Below, one piece after another: positions 1-7,321 of a stretch of DNA of 13,944 nt. This DNA comes from Bacteroidales bacterium (GTDB lineage: Bacteria > Bacteroidota > Bacteroidia > Bacteroidales > PUMT01): NCBI GenBank assembly GCA_007132365.1, contig SLOS01000037.1, positions 1 through 13,944 of the forward strand. The letters run 5' to 3'. The translations under genes and the position numbers were made by a program. Each line of letters opens with the position of its first letter. The stretch's first letter is position 1. The notes beneath the pieces were generated by a model. The model had not been told where the DNA came from and did no database searches. It saw only the letters and a program-made list of their open reading frames with translations.

Positions 1-986
1 GCCCCGCAGTATGCATGGCCCTGCAGGTTCCTCCCCACCTGGTCGTACCTGTTGCCCAGGCCGTCAGGATGCAGATCAGATTTTGAGTTCAGAAGGAGAC
101 GTGCCGTTTCAGTGGCCGAAGCAGCAACCACCACTAAATCGGCTGTCTGAACCTGCCTGCGGTCCCTTACATCGAAGTATGCCACGCCGGTCACCTTCCC
201 GCTGCTGTTGGTCATGATCTCATACACCTGTGATTTGATTCTCAGTTCACAGTTACCGGTTTTTATCGCCTCCGGTATTACCGTGTTCTGTGTCCCGCAT
301 TTTGCGTCGACGGGACAGGCAAAGCCAACACAGTTCCTCATCCTGATGCAGGCAGGCCTTCCGCCGTAAGGCACTGAATTACGGAGCATAGGGATAGGGA
401 AGGGGTGAAACCCTGTTTTTTTAGCTGCCGCTTCAAGCATCGCCGCCTCACGGTTATGTTTGAACGGGGGCATGGGGTGCGGCTTTTTCCTGGGCGGGGC
501 AAAAGGGTTCTGGTAATCGTCACCTGCAACACCGATATCCCACTCGGCTTTTTCATAATATGGCTCAAGGTCATGATACGATATAGGCCAGTCCGCTATA
601 CTCGACCCTTCAACATGCCCGTATGTCGTTTTGAACTTAAAGCACTCCTCCATGAACCGCCAGGCCATGGCGCCATAGGAAACGGTGCCCGATCCTACAC
701 ATGCTGCATTGTTGTGGTAGGACCAGTCGTTCGGGTATACTATCCTCTCATTACCCTGACCGTCGACTGCCACCCTGCGGTATCTCTCATTGTCCGGGCC
801 GAAGTAACAGCCCAGGGGAAAAGTTCGCTGCGAGGTAAGCTCGTCGTTGTTATGCTCGTCATACCTTGCCCAGTCGCCCCTCTCGAAGAGGACAACCGAA
901 AGACCCGCCACCGCCAGTTCCCTGGCAGCCACTCCTCCGCCAGCTCCTGATCCTATTACTACTGCATTTACATGTTTGTTTGCCAT
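1..986 (-). CDS. GMC-family FAD-dependent oxidoreductase, large subunit of a probable sugar dehydrogenase (partial, C-terminus beyond window)
   Basis: This reading frame stays open from an ATG at 986 to the window edge, giving 328 residues of the N-terminal part. The start is directly followed by a Rossmann FAD-binding fold: beta strand NAVVIGSGAGGG (residues 7-18) and the acidic strand end VVLFERG (31-37). A GMC-type substrate/FAD segment with VGSGTVSYGAMAWRF follows at 98-111. Near residues 213-230 four cysteines (C213, C219, C224, C230) form a cluster around NCVGFACP, which resembles the ferredoxin-like cysteine motif of bacterial glucose/glucoside dehydrogenase large subunits, so an Fe-S cluster is possible. 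There is no signal peptide. The gene starts 24 bp after the Tat-exported subunit-3 protein, so the large subunit is probably exported by hitchhiking on that partner's Tat signal. Oxidation of a sugar hydroxyl is an inference from the family; the substrate is unknown. The missing C-terminus should carry the catalytic His/Asn (His) pair. Confidence 0.9.
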   Translation of the reverse strand, partial: MANKHVNAVVIGSGAGGGVAARELAVAGLSVVLFERGDWARYDEHNNDELTSQRTFPLGCYFGPDNERYRRVAVDGQGNERIVYPNDWSYHNNAACVGSGTVSYGAMAWRFMEECFKFKTTYGHVEGSSIADWPISYHDLEPYYEKAEWDIGVAGDDYQNPFAPPRKKPHPMPPFKHNREAAMLEAAAKKTGFHPFPIPMLRNSVPYGGRPACIRMRNCVGFACPVDAKCGTQNTVIPEAIKTGNCELRIKSQVYEIMTNSSGKVTGVAYFDVRDRRQVQTADLVVVAASATETARLLLNSKSDLHPDGLGNRYDQVGRNLQGHAYCG

Positions 987-1010
987 ATTATGTCATTTAA
1001 AAACCAGGTC

Positions 1011-1556
1011 TCAGTGTACATTGCGCCCGATAATCAGAGGATAGTCCAGCTTCATCATCCTGTAGCTGACATAGTTTTTGTTACCGCCGTGGCGGGGACT
1101 GCCATAAAAGCCCTGCAGGCAGTGATTACGGAGTGTCCCGAAAAATGATGAGGCGGTATACCCGTGCCAGTCCGCGTCATTATACTTACCCTCCTCAATT
1201 TCAGTCAGGTATTCAAGCTGGGTGTCAAAATCAAGAGAGGTGAACTCCTTTCCGTAGACCTCTTTACAGGTTCTGTCAAGCGCCTTAAGGCAGGTCCTGT
1301 ACATGTCAACCTGATCATTGTAAAAACCTGCAAGCTGGCGGTCAATATAGTTTGTCACTCCTGCCTCACTGCCTCCTGCAAATTCGTCAGGTGGAATGAT
1401 CTGGTCGGCCAGTGAATCAACTATTCCTGCTTCCTCTGCGGTAAGTACATAATGGTAGTGCCCTGGTGCATTGTAGCATCCGGTCAGACAAAGGCAACCG
1501 GCCCCAATGGCAGACATTCTTATAAAGTTCCGCCGTGAAATAGATTTTATATCCAT
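1011..1556 (-). CDS. Gluconate 2-dehydrogenase subunit 3 family protein, Tat-exported lipoprotein
   Basis: This 181-residue protein has a twin-arginine motif near its N-terminus (SRRNFI, R8-R9). A short hydrophobic stretch follows and ends in a lipobox LTGC with Cys27, so it should be a Tat-exported lipoprotein. The mature part matches the gluconate 2-dehydrogenase subunit 3 family: LADQIIPPDEFAGGSEAGV (49-67), YIDRQLAG (70-77) and the C-terminal HCLQGFYGSPRHGGNKNYV region (145-163). In this family the small subunit partners a GMC flavoprotein and helps export or stabilise it. The GMC gene starts 24 bp downstream, which supports a two-subunit complex on the periplasmic side. Both the Tat motif and the lipobox follow the ATG at 1556 at the expected distance, so that start is preferred. 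Assignment to the family is strong; the sugar substrate cannot be read from the sequence. Confidence 0.92.
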   Translation of the reverse strand: MDIKSISRRNFIRMSAIGAGCLCLTGCYNAPGHYHYVLTAEEAGIVDSLADQIIPPDEFAGGSEAGVTNYIDRQLAGFYNDQVDMYRTCLKALDRTCKEVYGKEFTSLDFDTQLEYLTEIEEGKYNDADWHGYTASSFFGTLRNHCLQGFYGSPRHGGNKNYVSYRMMKLDYPLIIGRNVH

Positions 1557-1698
1557 AATTAACAGGTAAATTGATTACGGATTAAATATCATAATCTTAT
1601 TGCAAATATGCAATTAAGGTGGAGTAATTTATAGTCAGTCAAATTAAGGTATCCCGGGAGTTTGTTTAAACCATCGTGTCAGGCAGTCATGAAAATTT
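1557..1698 (-). promoter_or_regulatory. 142-bp intergenic gap upstream of the dehydrogenase pair; likely promoter region
   Basis: This is the longest non-coding stretch in the window and lies between the end of the CotH-like gene and the start of the dehydrogenase pair. It is AT-rich. On the minus strand, TTAATTTG (1640-1647) is one mismatch from the Bacteroidota -7 element TAnnTTTG. A TTT (one mismatch from TTG) lies 20 bp upstream of it, the spacing expected for a -33 element. Both matches are imperfect, so this is only a candidate promoter. The gap also holds a short inverted repeat, listed separately. No intrinsic terminator with a T-run is visible after the CotH-like gene. Confidence 0.3.
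1599..1614. repeat. Short inverted repeat, possible operator
   Basis: ATTGCA and TGCAAT are perfect 6-bp inverted arms separated by AATA. The site lies 43 bp upstream of the ATG of the subunit-3 gene, in the gap where a promoter is most likely. The two-fold symmetry and position would suit a dimeric regulator, but a 6-bp arm in AT-rich DNA can arise by chance and only one copy was seen. Confidence 0.25.
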
Positions 1699-4600
1699 TC
1701 AGCGGCTCAGTATAACAATCCTGCTATTCATGCCGTGCTGGTTTTTAAGAAAGTATATTCCCGGTGGTATTCCGCGTAAGTTGAGCCTGTCGACATTTTT
1801 TGCAGACCGTAAAGTTATTCCAAGTAAATTAATCATGGTTATATCCATATTTCCCGGAAGGAAAATTGTGCCATTCTCTGTGACAGGATTGGGGTAAACC
1901 GGCAGATTTTTGTCAGCATCCTGTACATAACCGGGACTCTCCCTGCGACCTGCAACTGTAAATATTCCCATCTTTGCAAATTCGAGGGTTGATTTGATCA
2001 TATCCGGCTGACCGGTTAGAACCTCTGCGCCAAGATCGATCCACTGACCATCCTGCAGACTTGCAATTGTCAGCTCTTCAGCAGGTGTTTCACCCTCCCG
2101 GTAAGAAAGTGTAATTGCAGCCCGGGAAAGTGTGTTTCCATGGTTGCTTTCAATACTATAATATCCCTGATTATCCAATGCATTGAACTGAGCCTCGAAA
2201 TCAATAAACTGCGGGAGATGGCCATCAATATATTCTGCGGTATATAGTTTCGTATCATCATCTTCATGTTCCATCTCCAGTATCACTTTCCGGGGACCGT
2301 TTTCATTGCCAACAGGGAAGCTTATGGTTACCATCTCAGCGGTATTGATATAGATACCCATAGGACCGCTTACATAACTTTCAGGTGAAGTATGTAAAAT
2401 CGCGCCTTCAGGTCCAAGCTTCAAAATGTTGTCCTGGCTGGTGTGAACAATTCCTTTCTGAAAGTTTATTACTCCGTCAAATGTTATACTGCCGTTTACC
2501 AGGATTAATCCACTTTCATTATCAATAATCATATTCTGCAATAATCCCGGGCCGTCATATCCGGTATTTTCGATAAATTGATCATTTTCAGATACAAAGA
2601 TCATATAACTCTCTTCCTGCTCTGTATTATCAGGTCCGGGTACATCTGTAAGCAGGTTTCCTCTGATCAGGAATCTTTTGTCCCGCAACCTGACAGGCCT
2701 GGATGAACTGCTTCTGATGATCATATCATTATTGATCCTGATAAGTTCAGTGGCATCATTAAAGTCGACCCTGGCATCACCGCCCACATCTATCACCAGG
2801 TTGTTGAGTGCGACATCAATAATTTCCATATCGTTGGTACCGGTCTCCGCAGTAAGCAGAATTGTTCCGGTAATATCAAAATTGTTCTCACTGCCCCGTA
2901 TGCGAAGATCATCATTTAACCGGAGCGTATGGCCTCCGTCACTGAAAAACGCATCGCCGGTAAAATCAATGCGCAGGTTATTCCTGGCATATATACCGGT
3001 GGCTGTTGTAAAGGATCCGCCGGATTTTTCAATGTTGAAATTGTAGGCATCCACCTGATTGTTATCTTCAGAAAAGAATACCTGGTCGTTGTTCCCTTCT
3101 GCTTTGATATTGACATTTTGGGGGTTGCCGGTTCCCACATTCCCCAGGTAGCTTAAATCGCCTTGCAGGCTCAAAGAGGTCAGGTCAATGAAAGAAAGTT
3201 CCACATCCTCAGCCCTGAAGTTACCCGGAATCGAATAATCCCCGTAAAAACCTTTTATGCTGTTTTTGAGATGCAGGCTGCCGTAAACAAGGGGCGGGAT
3301 GATCACCAGTTCATTTTGCTCAAAAACAATTGTTGACATGGGTGAGATGTGATTAAAATCAGGGATAACTGTGTTCTGAAGAACGAGGGTTGCATTGGCG
3401 GTAATATCCATTCTGCCCGCAAGGGAAAATGAAGAGGGGATAGTAAATACTACCTGATCACTGTCATTTCCGAGAACAACTTTCGAAGATACGCCCGAAA
3501 CGGCCCAATTGTCCGAAACAGATGCCGCAGACCTGTTCCGGATATGATAAACTGTACCCGGAGCACTGAAGGAATCCGGCGATTCGCCGCTGCCATCATT
3601 CCGGCTGCCCCAGGTTGAAAGTTCATTGAGGTGGCCCTCAGCCCTGCTGTAAAATGATTTGTGTTCATAAAGAAAGCTGCCCCTGAGGCTTATGTTGTCA
3701 AACCTGTTATTCCCGGATGCTCCGCCGGCATTTTCCCCTCCAAGGATTATTCTGAACTGCAGTCCGCTATTGTCATTTGATTCAGTCATACCGGAAAGAT
3801 TAAAAGAGACAAGGTTCCAGTCCTCCTCAACAATATAGGTTTCATCTACCTGTATCCAGCTGTCCCCAAAGTCAGTTGATGCATATAAAGTCTGGTTATA
3901 GGCGCCGTTTGTAGTCCTTCTGACGGCAAAAGAGAATACAAGGTCCTCAAAACCAGTAGAGGGAGAATGAATGATAATCTCCCTGGAATCAGAGGGGTTT
4001 CTTACCCTGAGCCCGTATCCGGGTTCCTGATCCGGTTCCATGTTAATGGTTGTTCCGTCCTCTACCCTGTCCATATAGCCGGTCCCGGTTCCCGGGTATG
4101 TGATCTCTCCTTTGTCACCGGCTGAAAAATCTGTTGAAACGTGAAGTATTGAATCAGCATATGACAGGTTGTTAAAGTGCCAGTAATGGATAAGGTCTTT
4201 TTCCTCAGCAACCGAGAAGTATGCAGTAACCGAAATTGATTCGGTGGGATCAGCATTTATTACAGGATTTTCCGGGCTGTGTGTGCCTTCCCAGTGGCTG
4301 AACCGGTACCCCTCTTTGGGAACAGCTTCAAAGGTAACGGGCACCCCGCCGAAATAGGTCCCGTTCCAGGGGTAAGGATTCAGGTTTATGCCGGGGGTGG
4401 AGGGGAGGATATCGATGTCGTTTATCCTGATGTAACCCTGTTCCGGGGATGAAACATCGACAGTGACCGAGGTGGTGTCCAGGTCAAAGTAATCCATCAG
4501 GTGGCCCCACTGGTAGGAGGGTCTGTGTTCTGCAAAATTACGCATCATATTGATCTGGTTGTACCATGAATTCCATTCCCAGCTCCCGTCTATGCTGGTT

Positions 4601-6294
4601 GGCCGTTTCCAGCGGGCAATATGATCCGGGAATCCGGGTTCCAGGGCTTGCTGATATTCGTCGATAAGGTCAATGACCCTTTCCGGCCTGAAGGAAGTGT
4701 TGAGCAGTCCCGCGAAACGGCTGACAAAGTCAGCTGTAAATCTATCGTTCTCAAGAAAGCTGCGCAGAAGGAGAGTGGACCAGGGCGGATTGGGCCAGCC
4801 GGGTCCATTGGGTTCAGTGGCAAACTTCATAACGTCTTCGTCAGGAGATTTTCCCCATATGCCGAACCCGAAATCCATGTCAAATGCCATCCATCTCCAT
4901 CTCCCGTCATGTCCGTAAGGAGTATAGGGCTGGTATGATCCGGTCCGTTTACGGAAGAAGTCCATGTTATTGCCGGGCCAGTCGGTATTGGCAGAAAAGA
5001 TGTTAGCTATCTGGTAATCAATAAAGTTTTCCGTATCTATACGGGTTTTAATATATTCGTAATGAATGTCGTCAATCAGGCTGTTCTCTTCGATATAACT
5101 GATTGTTTCCCGGTAATGGTGATTATCCCCCTCCTTTGACCATCCGTTACCTGTAAGCAGATCAAGATCTTCCTCTTCGACACCGTAAACCCTTTCAATG
5201 TAATGCCTGTCATATCTCTCCCTGATATTGTGAATTCCCCAGTATTCTCCATTCAGGAAAAGGACAACAGGACGGTAGGCCTGGGTGTCAAAATTCAGTT
5301 CCCGGCAGACACGTTGTATAAGTGCATCCCTGAACATTGTATTCGGGTTGTCATTCCCGGAGTTTCTTAGTATTAACCGTTTATATTCGTTATAGTCCTG
5401 TTCCGGGAAAAACCGGAACCTTAATCTTGAATCACCATAGTCGTTTCTTGCATATATCCGCAGTGATTTCATAGGGAATGCCCTGCTCCATCCTCCATGG
5501 ATGCGAATGCCGACATCCTGGATGAGATCAGGAAAAACAGAACCGCTGTCCCAGAAAGAAAAATTTGCCGGATATTCCCATTCAACTCCTCTCTGATGAT
5601 AGTTTCCCGGTCTTCCGCCATCAGCATGCATGTCCGGGTTGTTATGACGCCAGTTATCAAAAATTATTCCCGGTGTATAGATACCTTTATGGTAATCAAA
5701 AAGGTTGGCTTCATTGGTGCTGATAGCAATAATAGGCAGGTTGTAACGCTGTTTGATCCGGGGATGAACGAAAAAAGTATGGGTCACTACCGGACTTGAG
5801 GAATATCCGGCTTTTGCTGTTATTGCCCTGACAACGGTTCCCTTGAAAACGGGAAATTCAGGAATGTAATAGGCAGGATTATTGAATGATGAGGCCCTTT
5901 TGGTCAGGCTGTCAGGTTCATACATCTGGTTAGAGATAGTTATGGGAGAGGTGTAAACATAAGTTCTGTAAGAACCGGTAATTAAATCGCCGTCCGGATC
6001 ACCGGGATTCTCGACCCATGTATTCTTATACATGTAGGTGCTGCCGTTGAGGTTATCAGGATCAGGCTCAGAGCCATCCAGGGTAAAGTAAATATTCCCT
6101 GCAACTACGTTGGTTGAAAGATAAAGGTAGAAAGGGTATTCATAGAGACCGCCTGTATGGCTGAATTCAGGTGATGGCAGGGGAGTGCCGGTGTCCGCCA
6201 GTGCATGGTTCTGAAGGATAGTGAAAAGCAGAATGAAGGCAGCAAAATACCTGATCAATATGCATGATCTGCAATTTTCATTTCTTAGTTGCAT
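1699..6294 (-). CDS. Secreted CotH-kinase-domain protein with multidomain beta-rich tail and T9SS sorting domain
   Basis: This 1531-residue protein begins with a Sec signal peptide (hydrophobic 15-27, likely cleavage after ALA33). Residues about 36-178 resemble a chitobiase/beta-hexosaminidase C-terminal module (IYFTLDGSEPDPDN, GTVVRAITAKAGYSSS). A CotH kinase-like domain follows at about 185-600: GIRIHGGWSRAFPMKSLRIYA (262-282), RNSGNDNPNTMFRDALIQ (310-327), LNGEYWGIHNIRERYD (347-362), ANTDWPGNN (435-443) and FDMDFGFG (471-478). In CotH kinases the last two acidic motifs supply ATP/metal ligands and both are kept here. Next come an InlB-like divergent repeat (about 608-695), a jelly-roll/LamG-like module (about 702-872), about 550 residues of beta-strand-rich sequence, and a type A T9SS sorting domain (about 1463-1531, starting LPVYPNP). 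It should be exported through the outer membrane and kept on the surface. The domain calls are from motifs read by eye. Kinase activity and any substrate are unproven, and a structural or adhesive role is an alternative. Confidence 0.88.
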   Translation of the reverse strand: MQLRNENCRSCILIRYFAAFILLFTILQNHALADTGTPLPSPEFSHTGGLYEYPFYLYLSTNVVAGNIYFTLDGSEPDPDNLNGSTYMYKNTWVENPGDPDGDLITGSYRTYVYTSPITISNQMYEPDSLTKRASSFNNPAYYIPEFPVFKGTVVRAITAKAGYSSSPVVTHTFFVHPRIKQRYNLPIIAISTNEANLFDYHKGIYTPGIIFDNWRHNNPDMHADGGRPGNYHQRGVEWEYPANFSFWDSGSVFPDLIQDVGIRIHGGWSRAFPMKSLRIYARNDYGDSRLRFRFFPEQDYNEYKRLILRNSGNDNPNTMFRDALIQRVCRELNFDTQAYRPVVLFLNGEYWGIHNIRERYDRHYIERVYGVEEEDLDLLTGNGWSKEGDNHHYRETISYIEENSLIDDIHYEYIKTRIDTENFIDYQIANIFSANTDWPGNNMDFFRKRTGSYQPYTPYGHDGRWRWMAFDMDFGFGIWGKSPDEDVMKFATEPNGPGWPNPPWSTLLLRSFLENDRFTADFVSRFAGLLNTSFRPERVIDLIDEYQQALEPGFPDHIARWKRPTSIDGSWEWNSWYNQINMMRNFAEHRPSYQWGHLMDYFDLDTTSVTVDVSSPEQGYIRINDIDILPSTPGINLNPYPWNGTYFGGVPVTFEAVPKEGYRFSHWEGTHSPENPVINADPTESISVTAYFSVAEEKDLIHYWHFNNLSYADSILHVSTDFSAGDKGEITYPGTGTGYMDRVEDGTTINMEPDQEPGYGLRVRNPSDSREIIIHSPSTGFEDLVFSFAVRRTTNGAYNQTLYASTDFGDSWIQVDETYIVEEDWNLVSFNLSGMTESNDNSGLQFRIILGGENAGGASGNNRFDNISLRGSFLYEHKSFYSRAEGHLNELSTWGSRNDGSGESPDSFSAPGTVYHIRNRSAASVSDNWAVSGVSSKVVLGNDSDQVVFTIPSSFSLAGRMDITANATLVLQNTVIPDFNHISPMSTIVFEQNELVIIPPLVYGSLHLKNSIKGFYGDYSIPGNFRAEDVELSFIDLTSLSLQGDLSYLGNVGTGNPQNVNIKAEGNNDQVFFSEDNNQVDAYNFNIEKSGGSFTTATGIYARNNLRIDFTGDAFFSDGGHTLRLNDDLRIRGSENNFDITGTILLTAETGTNDMEIIDVALNNLVIDVGGDARVDFNDATELIRINNDMIIRSSSSRPVRLRDKRFLIRGNLLTDVPGPDNTEQEESYMIFVSENDQFIENTGYDGPGLLQNMIIDNESGLILVNGSITFDGVINFQKGIVHTSQDNILKLGPEGAILHTSPESYVSGPMGIYINTAEMVTISFPVGNENGPRKVILEMEHEDDDTKLYTAEYIDGHLPQFIDFEAQFNALDNQGYYSIESNHGNTLSRAAITLSYREGETPAEELTIASLQDGQWIDLGAEVLTGQPDMIKSTLEFAKMGIFTVAGRRESPGYVQDADKNLPVYPNPVTENGTIFLPGNMDITMINLLGITLRSAKNVDRLNLRGIPPGIYFLKNQHGMNSRIVILSR

Positions 6295-6355
6295 ATCAAA
6301 TACTCCGGTTTGTGATTTGCAAGAACCCCTAATATACTTGTTTTCTTAAATTTTC

Positions 6356-7252
6356 TCAGTTTGTAACTGAATATTTGTGGAAATACTCAGCTTTCTCTTC
6401 ATTTCCGAACCTGATATAAATATTTCTCAGGTAAACAGCGGTTTGGGGTGATGGGCTGATCTCCCAGAGCCGCTCTAAATAGTCCCTGGAAATCCGGAAC
6501 TGTTCGTTGATTTCATCCAGTGCATCAAGCAATTGCCTGTACTGTCTTCTGGTATGGTTCTCCTCGTAGGCAGCCATCTCTTCCTGGTAACGGGTTTCTG
6601 CTATCCGGAAGTAATGCTCCCCAAGGTATTGAAGCGCAGTTGTATTTTCATTGTCAAGGTTGTAGAGCTGCTCTGCAATATCTTTTAGCTTTTCTTCATT
6701 ATCCAGCTCCCTGTTCAGGGTGAAATATCCCTCCAGGAGTTCCGGATGTTCAGCCGACATCTCTTTAACTTCGGGCCATAACTCAATGGCAGGATCAAGG
6801 TTGTTGCTTTCAAGATATGTTTCAAAAAGCCGTTTATGTACTTCATTTATTTTTTCACCGTCCGGATAGCCGTCAACATAGTTTTCCAGGTTGCTTATCT
6901 CAAGCGAGAGGTTATCTATTTCCCTGTAGGCAAGTGCCATAATATAGTAGCTTGTATCATTGGTAAAATCTCTTCTTCGTGCCTGGTCAAGGTATTTGAT
7001 TGCCTTGCCGGTATGCTGAATCTCCCATGCCGACACTCCGGCACGGTAATATGTTTTGCCGTCAATCTCATGTCCGGAGCTGACCTTAAGTTCAATAACT
7101 TCTTCATAATAATCAAGAGCGTTCTCAAAGTTCCCGGAGGCGTAGGAAGCTTCTGCGTTTTGATGCAATTCGGCTGCCCTGCGCGATATACCGCAACCGG
7201 TCAGAATAATGATCAGTATGAACAATACTAAATGTCTGGAATTTTGCATCAT
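6356..7252 (-). CDS. TPR-repeat lipoprotein
   Basis: This 298-residue protein has a short hydrophobic N-terminus ending in a lipobox ILTGC (Cys20), so it is a predicted lipoprotein. The rest is almost entirely helical with TPR-like units: AEASYASGNFENALDYYEEVI (33-53), a second with YYRAGVSAW and KAIKYLDQARR (68-92), and a third with YYIMALAYREI (102-112). More divergent helical pairs run to the end, including residues 268-290. There are no enzyme motifs, so it is likely a scaffold or adaptor on the periplasmic face of a membrane. It lies 69 bp after the last sulfatase gene and 61 bp before the CotH-like gene, on the same strand. This suggests co-expression and perhaps a role in assembling or exporting the surface protein, but that link is only from position. 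ATG7249 directly follows the first ATG and is an equally possible start. Confidence 0.85.
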   Translation of the reverse strand: MMQNSRHLVLFILIIILTGCGISRRAAELHQNAEASYASGNFENALDYYEEVIELKVSSGHEIDGKTYYRAGVSAWEIQHTGKAIKYLDQARRRDFTNDTSYYIMALAYREIDNLSLEISNLENYVDGYPDGEKINEVHKRLFETYLESNNLDPAIELWPEVKEMSAEHPELLEGYFTLNRELDNEEKLKDIAEQLYNLDNENTTALQYLGEHYFRIAETRYQEEMAAYEENHTRRQYRQLLDALDEINEQFRISRDYLERLWEISPSPQTAVYLRNIYIRFGNEEKAEYFHKYSVTN

Positions 7253-7321
7253 ATAAATTTTTTTAATTTTCGGGAATGGGGAATAGTTTCCTTATCTCTG
7301 GCTCCGGCTTTATCTTTATGA

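Noticed and set aside
405..950. A 181-codon open frame on the plus strand at the left end.
   Set aside because: The minus strand here encodes a continuous GMC oxidoreductase with a clear FAD-binding motif; the plus frame has no family features.
1690..1701. Perfect 12-bp palindrome TGAAAATTTTCA at the stop codon of the CotH-like gene.
   Set aside because: It has no loop, only A/T-rich arms and no following T-run; chance is a sufficient explanation.
6356..6370. Inverted repeat TCAGTT/AACTGA at the end of the TPR gene as a terminator.
   Set aside because: The stem is AT-rich, has a 3-nt loop, overlaps the stop codon and has no T-run after it, so it is unlikely to terminate transcription.
7253..7321. 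Possible promoter in the gap between the last sulfatase gene and the TPR gene.
   Set aside because: I found no TAnnTTTG-like element with a TTG at proper spacing; the AT-rich run just before the ATG is usual for these genes.
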